From: Bordetella genomosp. 7
GTDB taxonomy: Bacteria > Pseudomonadota > Gammaproteobacteria > Burkholderiales > Burkholderiaceae_B
DNA: 64,000 bases
Direction: 5' to 3'
NCBI RefSeq assembly: GCF_002261265.1
Contig: NZ_NEVK01000006.1
Span: 558,001-622,000, forward strand
The notes under the pieces were generated by a model that was not told where the DNA came from, ran no database searches, and saw only the letters and a list, made by a program, of their open reading frames with translations. Position numbers and translations under genes: made by a program. This document shows, one piece after another, positions 1-11,003 of the stretch (within the stretch, counting starts at the first letter, position 1; the number at the start of each line of letters is the position of its first letter).

Positions 1-81
1 GGAACACGGCAGGCCATCTCTACGGTCGCGAAATTGATAACGGACATCGATGCCGCGCGCGAGCTGATTCTGGGCGAGTAA
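1..81 (+). CDS. C-terminal end of an unidentified protein (5' cut by window edge)
   Basis: An open frame runs from the first base to a TAA stop at 79-81 and gives a 26-residue tail ending in ARELILGE. It lies 45 bases upstream of a Bug receptor gene on the same strand, so it may share its transcript. The tail is too short to assign a family. The frame is uninterrupted and uses codons like its neighbours, so I take it as the end of a real gene, not a remnant. Confidence 0.55.
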   Translation, partial: GTRQAISTVAKLITDIDAARELILGE

Positions 82-126
82 CTATCCGCCATATAACACC
101 ACTACTTCGACAAGGGGAACATCAAA

Positions 127-1104
127 ATGCATTTTCGCAAGCTAGTGTCGGTTCTCGGCGTGACGGCCGCCTGCATCATGGCAGCCGCGCCCGTCTCATC
201 TGCAATGGCGCAGGACGGATGGCCCGCCAAGCCCATCCGGATGGTGGTGCCGTTTGCAACGGGCGGCAGTAACGACGTAATAGGGCGGCGCATTGCGCAA
301 GAGCTGTCCCAACGCCTGGGCCAGCCCGTTGTCGTGGAAAATCGGGGCGGGGGCGGTGGCACCATCGGCGCACAGGTCGTCGCTTCGGCTCCTGCCGATG
401 GCTACACCTTATTGTTCATGTCCAGTTCGCTGGCGACCTCGGCAGCCGTGCAAAAGACGCCATACGATCCCGTCACCGCTTTCGACCCGGTTTCGCGCGT
501 GGCGGCGGCCCCTTTCCTGCTGGTCACGCGCACGGATTTCCCGGCCAGAACATTTTCCGAGTTTGTCGATTATGCCAAGGCGAATCCAGAAAAGCTGAAC
601 TACGGTAGCGCCGGTCTGGGCGACAACAGCCAGCTGGCAACCGAGCTGTTGAACGATCTGGCCGGCATTCGTACCATGGCGGTGAATTACAAGGGTACGG
701 GTCCGGCGTTGCTTGATCTGGTGGCGGGAAGAATCGACTTCACCATCACCTCTATCGCGTCCATCCGCGGCACTGTCGCAGACCAGCTTCCCAAGCTGGT
801 ATTTACCGGGGCCCAGCGCGACCCTGACTTCTCGGAGATTCCAACCATACGCGAGTCCGGGCTGGACTATGTGGTCGAACTCTGGTGGGGCGTCTTTGCA
901 CCCGCCGGCACGCCGAAGGAAGTTCGCGAGCGGCTGAATCAGGAAATCGCCGCCATCGTGCGCGAACAGGAATTTGCCACCTTCCTGAAATCCGCGGGCG
1001 CCACGCCCGCCCCTTCTTCCTCGGACGAGTTGCGGGCCGATGTCGCGCGCGATGTAGAGCGGTGGTCCAAGATTGCCGTCAAGGCGGGCTTGAAAGTGAA
1101 CTGA
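127..1104 (+). CDS. Bug-family (TctC-like) tripartite tricarboxylate transporter substrate-binding protein
   Basis: A 325-residue periplasmic solute receptor of the Bug/TctC family, which hands small carboxylates or related ligands to TctAB-type permeases. The N-terminus is a signal peptide (hydrophobic stretch, cleavage near SSAMAQ). The mature protein opens with the family hallmark WPAKPIRMVVPFATGG, followed by GRRIAQELSQRLGQPVVVENR and GAGGT-like glycine-rich ligand-loop residues (GGGGGTIGAQ). Length is typical (about 300-330). The ATG at 127 has AAGGGG about 10 bases upstream. No permease gene follows, which is usual for this very large family in Bordetella. The ligand cannot be read from sequence. 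Confidence 0.93.
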   Translation: MHFRKLVSVLGVTAACIMAAAPVSSAMAQDGWPAKPIRMVVPFATGGSNDVIGRRIAQELSQRLGQPVVVENRGGGGGTIGAQVVASAPADGYTLLFMSSSLATSAAVQKTPYDPVTAFDPVSRVAAAPFLLVTRTDFPARTFSEFVDYAKANPEKLNYGSAGLGDNSQLATELLNDLAGIRTMAVNYKGTGPALLDLVAGRIDFTITSIASIRGTVADQLPKLVFTGAQRDPDFSEIPTIRESGLDYVVELWWGVFAPAGTPKEVRERLNQEIAAIVREQEFATFLKSAGATPAPSSSDELRADVARDVERWSKIAVKAGLKVN

Positions 1105-1263
1105 GCATTACCCTGGTCGTTGTACGAAGTCGACGGGCGTGCCGGGGGCCACGCCCGTCTTTTGTTGCGTCGCAGCATAGATTACGTTGTAATGGGCCTG
1201 ATGCTTATTGTTCGGCGCGACAACCGCTGTTGCCGCCGCCGGCCCCCACTGGATTCCCCCATC

Positions 1264-3618
1264 ATGACCGCTTCCCCCGCCAACAGCCCTGCCACGCCCC
1301 TGAACCCCTGGGCCAGCGCTTACGAATACGCCGTGGACGCGCTGCAGCGCAGCATTCTGTATGCAGACGTGATGCGCCAGCGCGGCAACCAGTATCACAG
1401 CCACATGGCCAAGCGCGCGCCCAATGTGCTGAGCATGAAGTCCGAACTGGTGCTTGATGGCCGTGAATTCGCCCGCCCGGTGAACTACGGCCTGCTGCGC
1501 ATCCTGCCGCCCGACGACGTGGCGGTAGACCCGCAGAAGCGTCCTTTCCTGGTGGTGGACCCGCGTGCCGGCCATGGCCCCGGCATCGGCGGATTCAAGC
1601 CCGAAAGCGAGATCGGCGTGGCGGTGCGCGCGGGCCACCCCTGTTATTTTGCGTCGTTCCTGCCCCAGCCCACGCCCACGCAAACGGTCGAAGACGTCAT
1701 GCGCGCCGAGGCGCGCTTTCTGGAAGAAATCATCGCTCGACACCCCGAATCGGAAGGCAAGCCCGTGGTGGTGGGCAACTGCCAGGCGGGCTGGCAGATC
1801 ATGATGACGGCGGCGATGCGCCCGGAATTGTTCGGGCCCATCATCGTGGCGGGCGCCCCCCTGTCTTACTGGGCGGGCTGGCGAGGCCGCAACCCCATGC
1901 GCTATACCGGCGGGCTGCTGGGCGGCAGCTGGCTGACCGAACTGGCAAGCGACCTGGGCAATGGCAGCTTCGACGGCGCCTGGCTGGTGCAGAATTTCGA
2001 GAACCTGAACCCGGCCAATACGCTGTGGAGCAAGCAGTACAACCTGTACGCAAACGTGGACACGGAAGCGTCCCGCTACCTGAGCTTCGAAAAATGGTGG
2101 GGCGGCCACGTGTTCCTGAATGCCCCCGAGATCCAGTACATCGTCGACAACCTGTTCATCGGCAATCGGCTGGCCACCGCGGGCCTGGTCACGTCCGACG
2201 GCATACGCATCGACCTGCGCAATATCCGCTCGCCCATTATTGTGTTCTGCTCCAAGGGCGACAACATCACTCCGCCGCCGCAGGCGCTGGGCTGGATTCC
2301 CGACCTGTACCAGGACGATGCCGAAGTAGTGGCGCACAACCAGACGATTGTTTACGCGGTACATGAAAGCATCGGCCACCTGGGCATTTTTGTGTCCGGA
2401 AGCGTGGCCCGCAAGGAACACCAGGAATTCACCGCCAATATCGATTTGATCGACGTGCTGCCAGCCGGCATCTACCAGGCGGAAATCGCCGACAAGACGC
2501 CCGACACCCCCAACGCCGACCTTGCGCGGGGCGACTACGTGCTGTCGTTCGCGCGGCGCAAGGTCGAGGACGTGCGCGCCATTGTGCAGCCCAACGAAGA
2601 AGACGACCGCCGCTTCGCCGCGGTAGCGCGCATTTCCGACATCAATCTCGGGCTGTACCGCAGCTTTGTGCGGCCATGGGTGCGCGCCCTGGTCACGCCG
2701 CAGTCGGCGCAATGGCTGCAGCGCATGCACCCGCTGCGCCTGCCCTACGAACTGATTTCCGATCGCAACCCCTGGGTTGCACCCGCGGCGCAGGCGGCCG
2801 CGCAGGCGCGCCTGCACCGCCAGCCCGTGTCGCCGGACAATCCTTATCTGGCGCTGGAACGCATGGCGTCCAACGCGATCGAGGCCGGGCTGGACCTGTT
2901 CAGGGAATGGCGCGACGCCGCGGGCGAGCAGCTGTTCATGAACGTGTATGGCTCGCCGCTGGTGCAGGACTGGGCCGGGCTGGGCGCGCGCAGCGGGGCG
3001 CCTCGCAAGCATCCCGGCGTGTCGCCCGAGCACCACGCATTCATGCAGGAGCGCGCCGGTGAACTGCACGCCCTGATGGACCAGGGCGGCGTACGCGAAG
3101 CCGCCATGCGGATGCTGTTGTATGTGTCCAGCGCCGAAGGCAGCTTCGACGAGCGCAGCTTCGCGATGCTGCGCAAGATGCGGGCCGATGCGGATTCTTC
3201 CCTTGCGCTGCAAGAGTTCAAGGACGTCGCGCGCGACCAGGCTCTGATGATGCGCCTGGACAGCAAGGCCGCATTGCAGGCCATGCCGACACTGCTGCAG
3301 AACGCCACCGCCGCTCAGATCCGCGATGCATTCGGCACCATGCGCCACGTGCTGCAAGCCATCGGGCCGCTCAGCGAAGGTGCGCAGGCGCACATGGAAG
3401 AAATGGAACAGATCTTCCGCGCCGCCGCAGAACGGGCGCTGGCGCGCGAAATGCCCGCCGATCAGGGCAAACCGGCGGGGCGCCGCAAGGCAACGAGGAA
3501 AACCGCAGCGAAGCCGTCGGCCAGGCCAGCGGCAAAGGCGGCGGCAGGCTCAGCAGCCAGGCCGTCTACAAAGCAACCGTCGCCGCGCAAGGCAACCACC
3601 GCACGCCGAAGCAAATGA
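1264..3618 (+). CDS. DUF3141 family protein, PHA-synthase-like alpha/beta hydrolase with basic C-terminal tail
   Basis: A 784-residue cytoplasmic protein of the DUF3141 family, related to poly-3-hydroxyalkanoate synthases. Around residue 165 it carries the box GNCQAG, with Cys where lipases have Ser, as in PHA synthases. A downstream GH motif (SIGHLGIF) fits the catalytic His and FCSKGDNITPP the Asp-loop. Residues after about 730 change to a Lys/Ala/Arg/Pro-rich tail (KATRKTAAKPSARP and similar), like histone-H1-type tails of phasin PhaF or AlgP. I chose the ATG at 1264, since the longer open frame from 1120 adds low-complexity sequence with no family match. Transcription ends in the repeat array facing pgk. 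The substrate is unproven. Confidence 0.85.
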   Translation: MTASPANSPATPLNPWASAYEYAVDALQRSILYADVMRQRGNQYHSHMAKRAPNVLSMKSELVLDGREFARPVNYGLLRILPPDDVAVDPQKRPFLVVDPRAGHGPGIGGFKPESEIGVAVRAGHPCYFASFLPQPTPTQTVEDVMRAEARFLEEIIARHPESEGKPVVVGNCQAGWQIMMTAAMRPELFGPIIVAGAPLSYWAGWRGRNPMRYTGGLLGGSWLTELASDLGNGSFDGAWLVQNFENLNPANTLWSKQYNLYANVDTEASRYLSFEKWWGGHVFLNAPEIQYIVDNLFIGNRLATAGLVTSDGIRIDLRNIRSPIIVFCSKGDNITPPPQALGWIPDLYQDDAEVVAHNQTIVYAVHESIGHLGIFVSGSVARKEHQEFTANIDLIDVLPAGIYQAEIADKTPDTPNADLARGDYVLSFARRKVEDVRAIVQPNEEDDRRFAAVARISDINLGLYRSFVRPWVRALVTPQSAQWLQRMHPLRLPYELISDRNPWVAPAAQAAAQARLHRQPVSPDNPYLALERMASNAIEAGLDLFREWRDAAGEQLFMNVYGSPLVQDWAGLGARSGAPRKHPGVSPEHHAFMQERAGELHALMDQGGVREAAMRMLLYVSSAEGSFDERSFAMLRKMRADADSSLALQEFKDVARDQALMMRLDSKAALQAMPTLLQNATAAQIRDAFGTMRHVLQAIGPLSEGAQAHMEEMEQIFRAAAERALAREMPADQGKPAGRRKATRKTAAKPSARPAAKAAAGSAARPSTKQPSPRKATTARRSK

Positions 3619-3648
3619 GCGTAAGGGTATGGCGTCTCGAAGGCGTAT

Positions 3649-3927
3649 GGTGTCTGACACCCTGCGGGAGTCAGACACCTGACCACCGCCACGCCGCAAG
3701 CCGGTGTCTGACTCCGTAGGTATCAGACACCTGAATAGCGCTACGCCGCAAGCCGGTGTCTGACTCCGTAGGTGTCGGACACCTGAATAGCGCTACGCCG
3801 CAAGCCGGTGTCTGCAGACACCTGAATAGCGCCACGCCGCAAGTCGGTGTCTGACTCCGTAGGTGTCAGACACCTGAATAGCGCCACGCCGCAAGCCGGT
3901 GTCTGACTCCGTAGGTGTCTGACACCC
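3649..3927. repeat. Tandem hairpin array 1 (GGTGTCTGAC family, 52-bp unit) between convergent genes
   Basis: It fills the gap between the 3' ends of the DUF3141 gene and pgk. Six copies begin at 3649, 3703, 3755, 3807, 3846 and 3898. The standard unit is 52 bp: a hairpin with arms GGTGTCTGA and TCAGACACC around a short CTCCGTAGG-type loop, then a spacer TGAATAGCGCCACGCCGCAA. The first copy forms a perfect 10-bp stem plus CCC/GGG. The copy at 3807 has lost 13 bases and is the bare palindrome GGTGTCTGCAGACACC. Likely role: a bidirectional transcription stop (inference). Confidence 0.9.
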
Positions 3928-3933
3928 TTGGGG

Positions 3934-5127
<1,194 letters not shown>

Positions 5128-5132
5128 GCTGC

Positions 5133-6158
<1,026 letters not shown>

Positions 6159-8195
6159 TTACAAAACTTGCTTGACGGTCTCGGCCACCTTGTCGGCGGT
6201 CAGCCCGAAGAACTTGAACAAGGCTCCTGCGGGGGCCGATTCGCCGTAGCGGTCGATGCCGACCACGGCGCCTTCGAGGCCCACGTACTTGTGCCACAGC
6301 CCGGTGGTGCCGGCCTCGACGGCCACGCGCGGCAAGCCGGGCGGCAGCACGGAACGCTTCCAGGCGGCGTCCTGGCGATCGAAGACGTCGGTGCTGGGCA
6401 TGGAAACCACGCGCACCGCAATGCCCTCGCCCGCCAGTTGTTCTTGCGCGGCCAGCGCAATGGCAACCTCGGAACCCGTTGCGATGATAACGGCACGCGC
6501 GCCTTCGGGGTCTTTCAAAACGTAGCCGCCGCGGGCGATGGCCTGCACCGTGGCGGCATCGCGCGGCACGAAGGGCAGGTTCTGGCGCGACAGCAGCAGC
6601 GCGGTGGGGCCGCCATCGTTCACGTCCATGCCGATGCTGGCGGGCCGGGATACGGCCGCGCCCCACGCAACCGCGGTTTCCGTGGTGTCGCAGGGACGCC
6701 AGACCGACAGGTTGGGAATGAGCCGCAGGCTGGCCGCGTGCTCGATGGACTGGTGCGTGGGGCCGTCTTCGCCCAGGCCGATGGAGTCGTGCGTGAACAC
6801 GTGCACGACGCGCTGTTTCATGAGCGCGGCCATGCGGATGGCATTGCGCGAGTAGTCGGAGAATGTCAGGAAGGTGCCGCCGAACGGCAGATATCCGCCA
6901 TGCAGCGCGATGCCGTTCATGACGGCGGCCATGCCGAATTCGCGCACGCCGTAGTTGATGTGGCGTCCGAACTGGATACCGTTGTCGCCAGCGCGCACCG
7001 GCGCGACGCCCTTCCAGTCGGTGTAGTTGGAACCGGTAAGGTCGGCCGAGCCGCCCAGCAGTTCGGGCAGCATGCCGGCCAGGGCCGAGATGGCGAACTG
7101 AGAGGCCTTGCGGGTGGCCACGGTTTCGGCCTTTTGGCTGGTGGCTTCGACGAAGGCCTGCAGGCGTTCGGCGAAGTCGGCGGGCAGTTCACCCTTCATG
7201 CGGCGCATGAACTCGGCGGCTTCGTCCGGATATTGCGCGGCGTACGCATCGAACGTGGCCTGCCAGGCGGCCTGGGCCTGCGCCCCGGTGTCGCGGGCAT
7301 CCCAGGCTTCGCGCACGGCCTGCGGGATTTCGAACGGCGCGGCCGTCCAGCCCAGCGCCACGCGGGTAGCGGCGATTTCTTCGGCGCCCAGCGGCGCGCC
7401 ATGCACATTGTGCGTGCCGGCCATGGCGGGCGAACCCTTGCCGATGATGGTGCGGCACACGATGAGCGTGGGTTTTTCGGATTGCTGGCGCGCCTGGGCG
7501 ATGGCCGCGTCGACAGCTGCCACGTCGTGGCCATCGACGCCACGGATGACGTTCCAGCCGTAGCCTTCAAAGCGGGTGGCGGTATCGTCGGCGAACCAGT
7601 GCTCGACGTGGCCATCGATGGAGATGCCGTTGTCGTCGTACAGCACCACCAGCTTGGACAGCTTGAGCGTGCCCGCCAGCGAGCAGGCCTCGTGCGAGAT
7701 GCCTTCCATCAGGCAGCCGTCGCCGGTAAAGGCGTAGGTGTAGTGGTCGACGATGGGCAGGCCCGGCCGGTTGAATTCGGCGGCCAGCAGCGCTTCAGCC
7801 AGGGCCATGCCCACCGCGTTGGCCAGGCCCTGGCCCAGCGGCCCGGTGGTGGTTTCGACGCCTGGGGTGATGCCGACTTCGGGGTGGCCGGGCGTGCGCG
7901 AATGCAACTGGCGGAACTGCTTGATCTCTTCGATGGGCAGGTCGTAGCCGGTAAGGTGCAGCAACGCGTAGATCAGCATCGAACCATGGCCGTTGGACAG
8001 CACGAAGCGGTCGCGGTCGGGCCAGGCGGGGTCGGCGGGATTGTGACGCATATGCCCCAGCCAAAGGGCCTGGGCGATTTCCGCCATGCCCATCGGTGCG
8101 CCGGGATGCCCCGAATTAGCTTGTTGGACGGCGTCCATTGCCAGGACGCGGATGGCATCCGCCAGGGCGAGGGGTTGGGCGGTGGATAGGCTCAT
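6159..8195 (-). CDS. tkt: Transketolase
   Basis: A 678-residue thiamine-diphosphate enzyme transferring two-carbon ketol units between sugar phosphates. The N-terminal domain has the substrate His region [10 protein letters not shown] and the ThDP motif [13 protein letters not shown] ending in DDNGIS. The pyrimidine-binding domain shows [16 protein letters not shown], and the C-terminal domain closes the protein. Length is usual (about 660-680). It is the first gene of tkt-gap-pgk, and its 5' region (about 180 bases) is shared divergently with rsmE. Confidence 0.97.
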   Translation of the reverse strand: MSLSTAQPLALADAIRVLAMDAVQQANSGHPGAPMGMAEIAQALWLGHMRHNPADPAWPDRDRFVLSNGHGSMLIYALLHLTGYDLPIEEIKQFRQLHSRTPGHPEVGITPGVETTTGPLGQGLANAVGMALAEALLAAEFNRPGLPIVDHYTYAFTGDGCLMEGISHEACSLAGTLKLSKLVVLYDDNGISIDGHVEHWFADDTATRFEGYGWNVIRGVDGHDVAAVDAAIAQARQQSEKPTLIVCRTIIGKGSPAMAGTHNVHGAPLGAEEIAATRVALGWTAAPFEIPQAVREAWDARDTGAQAQAAWQATFDAYAAQYPDEAAEFMRRMKGELPADFAERLQAFVEATSQKAETVATRKASQFAISALAGMLPELLGGSADLTGSNYTDWKGVAPVRAGDNGIQFGRHINYGVREFGMAAVMNGIALHGGYLPFGGTFLTFSDYSRNAIRMAALMKQRVVHVFTHDSIGLGEDGPTHQSIEHAASLRLIPNLSVWRPCDTTETAVAWGAAVSRPASIGMDVNDGGPTALLLSRQNLPFVPRDAATVQAIARGGYVLKDPEGARAVIIATGSEVAIALAAQEQLAGEGIAVRVVSMPSTDVFDRQDAAWKRSVLPPGLPRVAVEAGTTGLWHKYVGLEGAVVGIDRYGESAPAGALFKFFGLTADKVAETVKQVL

Positions 8196-8386
8196 GCGGA
8201 AATAGGGTCGTAAGCGCTGGCGCGCCGCAAAGACGGGCCAGCTTGGGCGGGGTTGCGAAGCTCATGATTTTACCATCTGGAACATGGTCGGGCCCGCGCC
8301 GCCAGGGCTGCCAGCCCGGCGCGCACAGTGGTAGGCTTACGCGCTTGACCGGTTCCCGGCGCCCCGTCGCGCCCCGCATGCCTGCT

Positions 8387-9118
8387 ATGTCCTTGCCGCG
8401 TTTTTTCTGTGAAGCGCCCCTTTCGGCCGGCGCCCGCCTGCTTCTGCCGGCCGCGCTGGCGCACCATGCCGTACGCGTGCTGCGGCTGCGCGACGGCGCG
8501 CAGATCGTGCTGTTCGACGGCCGAGGCGGTGAATACCCCGCCACGCTGCACACCGAAGGGAAAGACGCCTGGGCGCTGCTGGGTGCGCACAACCCGCGCG
8601 AGGCCGAACTGGCGGGCCGCGTCGTGCTGGTGCAGGGCCTGCCGGCAAGCGACAAGATGGACTGGGTCGTGGAAAAAGCGGTAGAGCTGGGCGCCTGCCG
8701 GGTCAGCCCCATTGCCGCGCAGCGCAGCGTGCTGCAACTGTCCGGCGCGCGGCTGGAAAAGCGCCTGGCGCATTGGGCGCGCGTGGCGCAGGCCGCCTCG
8801 GAGCAATGTGGCCGCAACCGCGTCATGGCGGTCGACGCCCCCACCGACCTGCGCACCTGGCTGGAGCAGCCATGCGACGGCGTGCGCCTGCTGTGCCACC
8901 CCGAGGCCGTGCCCAGCCTGCCCGAGGCGCTGGCCGGACACACGGGGCTTGAGCAGGTCAGCCTGCTGGTGGGTCCCGAAGGGGGGTGGTCGGACGAAGA
9001 ACTGGAACTGGCCGCGCACCACAATGTGCTGGCCGTGCGCTACGGGCCGCGCGTGCTGCGCACGGAAACCGCAGGGCTGGCGCTCATCGCGGCCACGACT
9101 GCCCTGCTCGGATGGTAG
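8387..9118 (+). CDS. rsmE: 16S rRNA (uracil1498-N3)-methyltransferase RsmE
   Basis: A 243-residue SPOUT-class methyltransferase that methylates U1498 of 16S rRNA. An N-terminal PUA-like domain (LPRFFCEAPL, HHAVRVLRLRDG) precedes the SPOUT knot with KMDWVVEKAVELG, RWARVA-like LAHWARVAQAASEQCGRN and the SAM-loop signature LLVGPEGGWSDEEL, then LGPRVLRTETA-like YGPRVLRTETA. I chose the ATG at 8387, because MSLPRFF aligns with the family start; the ATG at 8378 is 3 codons longer and possible. No clear ribosome-binding site. It is transcribed toward repeat locus 2 and the barstar gene. Confidence 0.95.
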   Translation: MSLPRFFCEAPLSAGARLLLPAALAHHAVRVLRLRDGAQIVLFDGRGGEYPATLHTEGKDAWALLGAHNPREAELAGRVVLVQGLPASDKMDWVVEKAVELGACRVSPIAAQRSVLQLSGARLEKRLAHWARVAQAASEQCGRNRVMAVDAPTDLRTWLEQPCDGVRLLCHPEAVPSLPEALAGHTGLEQVSLLVGPEGGWSDEELELAAHHNVLAVRYGPRVLRTETAGLALIAATTALLGW

Positions 9119-9135
9119 GTGTCGAGGCAGGCAAG

Positions 9136-9264
9136 GGTGTCTGACACCTTCGGAGTCAGACACCGGCGCGCGGCGGCGGGGCGGGTATCTTGCCGGCGGC
9201 GCCGCGGGTCCCCGGCCAGTGTCTGACTCCCGCACGATGCTGACCCCTTCGGAAGTCAGACACC
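9136..9264. repeat. Hairpin repeat locus 2 (GGTGTCTGAC family) between convergent rsmE and barstar genes
   Basis: Two hairpins of the family. The first, 9136-9164, has 10-bp arms GGTGTCTGAC/GTCAGACACC, an A-A mismatch, CC/GG and a TTC loop. The second, 9219-9264, has arms GTGTCTGACT and AGTCAGACAC separated by a longer, degenerate centre. The copies are not a clean tandem array; the sequence between them is GC-rich and unrelated to the spacers of other loci. Both lie in the convergent gap. Confidence 0.85.
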
Positions 9265-9312
9265 TCGGTGCCCGCACGGGGGCGCTTTGGTGACACCTGG
9301 CCGAAGGGGGAT

Positions 9313-9777
9313 TCAGCTTTCGCCGTACGGGGCGGCCGCGACGCCGGGTTCGGGGTCGGGGTGCTTGCCTGCGTGTTCGATTACATACGTGAAGACGCGG
9401 CCATTGTCACGGGCGAATTCGGCGGCGTCCGCGCACACGGCCTCGATCTGGACAGAGTCTGCTTCCAGGGCAGGATCGCCCGAATGCAGGCGATAGAGCC
9501 ACAGCACCACGCCCACCTTCTGATCGAGCACGGTGTCGCACAGGCAATCGTAAAGGGCGTCGAGATTGCCGCCGAAATACTCGGGAAAATCCACCGCCTT
9601 GGCGATGGCGCGCAGTACGGCCGAGCGGCTGCGCGCCCGGTCGCAATCGGCCACCAGCAATGCCAGGCCGAGTTCGCGCGAGGCCTCGACCACGGCCTCT
9701 TTCTGCAAACCGTCATGCTCGAGCGCGCCGCCCCGATTCAGCTGGCGTTGCAGCGTAGACTGGCCATTTCGCGTCAT
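9313..9777 (-). CDS. Barstar-family protein (barnase-inhibitor fold), orphan
   Basis: A 154-residue protein with the barstar core: FPEYFGGNLDALYDCLCD is the equivalent of the helix and loop that plug the barnase active site, followed by the VVLWLYRLH strand. An N-terminal extension of about 40 residues and an acidic/Pro tail surround the domain. Its ATG overlaps the stop of the patatin-like gene by 4 bases (ATGA), so the two are translationally coupled. No ribonuclease (barnase/RNase Sa type) gene is in the window. It may be an immunity remnant, or a housekeeping barstar-like protein of unknown partner. Confidence 0.85.
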   Translation of the reverse strand: MTRNGQSTLQRQLNRGGALEHDGLQKEAVVEASRELGLALLVADCDRARSRSAVLRAIAKAVDFPEYFGGNLDALYDCLCDTVLDQKVGVVLWLYRLHSGDPALEADSVQIEAVCADAAEFARDNGRVFTYVIEHAGKHPDPEPGVAAAPYGES

Positions 9778-11003
9778 GCCTGGCCCTCCTTGAAAAAGCC
9801 CGCGACCTCTTCGATACGCCGCATCGTATCGGCATAACCCAGTTCAATCAATCGCCGGGTGTAGGCACTTTCAAACAACAGGTATGACATCAATGCGCCG
9901 CCACCCGGGCGGTCAGGGTCGGACGATACACCGAGAACCCGAAAAAGTGTACGGGCCTCGTAGGGCATTTCTTTCAGATAGTCGAGCGCGAGCAAATCGA
10001 GCGACTGACTCGGCGTAATGGTCAGAACGTTCACCCGCCGGACATCTGGCCCCGAACCGGGCTCGTACGATGTCCGTTCGACCAGTTCATTGATGCGCTC
10101 CAGGCGTTCCACGTCCATCGACAATCCGTCCAGGAAGATGCTGGACAGCACATGGCCGCCCACCTGCGCCAGCGAGGGATACGGCGGCGCTTCGGCGCGC
10201 TTTTCGGGATGGGTGTCGTCCCGGTAGCCGGTGCCGATGATCAGCACGCGTTGCGCCCCCAGGTGTATGGCCGGGCTGATGGGCGCCAGCTGACGCATCG
10301 AACCGTCGCCGCACCATTCGGTCTGCCCGTGCACGTCGATGGCTTGCGCGGGGAACACAAAGGGGATAGACGACGACGCCATCAGATGATCGACGCCGAT
10401 GCGCGTCGGCACGGCGCGCCGCAGCGACCGGCGCCAGGGTTCGATGGGATGGTTGGATTGGTAGAAGGTCAGGTGTTCGCCGCTGGTAAAGCCGGACGCC
10501 GTAATGGCCACCGCCGACAGCGCGCCGCCCGCCAGGTTGGCCTGCAGGTGCCTGAAATCGAGCGCACGGGTCAGCAGGTCGGCCAGTGGCCGGTTGTCGA
10601 GCAGCGAGCGGGGGCGCTCGCGCGCCAGCCCCGAGAACATCCAGCCCAGCGTCAGCAGCCCCAGCCAACGCACCCCGGTCTTGATCAGGCCGGGCGCGTC
10701 GGCGCGGTACACCATGTCGGTACCCAGCGCTTCCCATAGGCGCCGGATGCGCCGCACGGCCAGGTGCGGACGGTCGGCGCGGCACGCCAGCGCGGCCGCA
10801 TTGATGGCGCCCGCCGAGGTGCCGCAGATGATGGGAAACGGATTTGCGAGCCCGTGCCGCTGCCCAGGATCGAGAATATCGAAAATGGCGTGCAGCACGC
10901 CGACCTGGTAGGCGGCGCGCGCGCCGCCCCCGGTAAGCACCAGCCCGGTTACCGGGCCGCGCGCGTGCATGGAGGCCGGTTTGCTACCTGGGGACGTTGG
11001 CAT
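9774..11003 (-). CDS. Patatin-like phospholipase
   Basis: A 409-residue (398 if started at the Met at 10970) patatin-domain acyl hydrolase with a Ser/Asp catalytic dyad. The oxyanion-hole loop GGGARAAYQVGVL is near residue 25, the nucleophile elbow GTSAGAIN near residue 63 and the dyad Asp is in DGSMRQLAP (DGS where most have DGG/DGA). No signal peptide is visible, so it is likely cytosolic or peripheral. The 11003 start overlaps the end of maeB by 20 bases; 10970 would leave a 13-base gap, and neither has a strong ribosome-binding site. It is coupled to the barstar gene downstream. Confidence 0.9.
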   Translation of the reverse strand: MPTSPGSKPASMHARGPVTGLVLTGGGARAAYQVGVLHAIFDILDPGQRHGLANPFPIICGTSAGAINAAALACRADRPHLAVRRIRRLWEALGTDMVYRADAPGLIKTGVRWLGLLTLGWMFSGLARERPRSLLDNRPLADLLTRALDFRHLQANLAGGALSAVAITASGFTSGEHLTFYQSNHPIEPWRRSLRRAVPTRIGVDHLMASSSIPFVFPAQAIDVHGQTEWCGDGSMRQLAPISPAIHLGAQRVLIIGTGYRDDTHPEKRAEAPPYPSLAQVGGHVLSSIFLDGLSMDVERLERINELVERTSYEPGSGPDVRRVNVLTITPSQSLDLLALDYLKEMPYEARTLFRVLGVSSDPDRPGGGALMSYLLFESAYTRRLIELGYADTMRRIEEVAGFFKEGQA

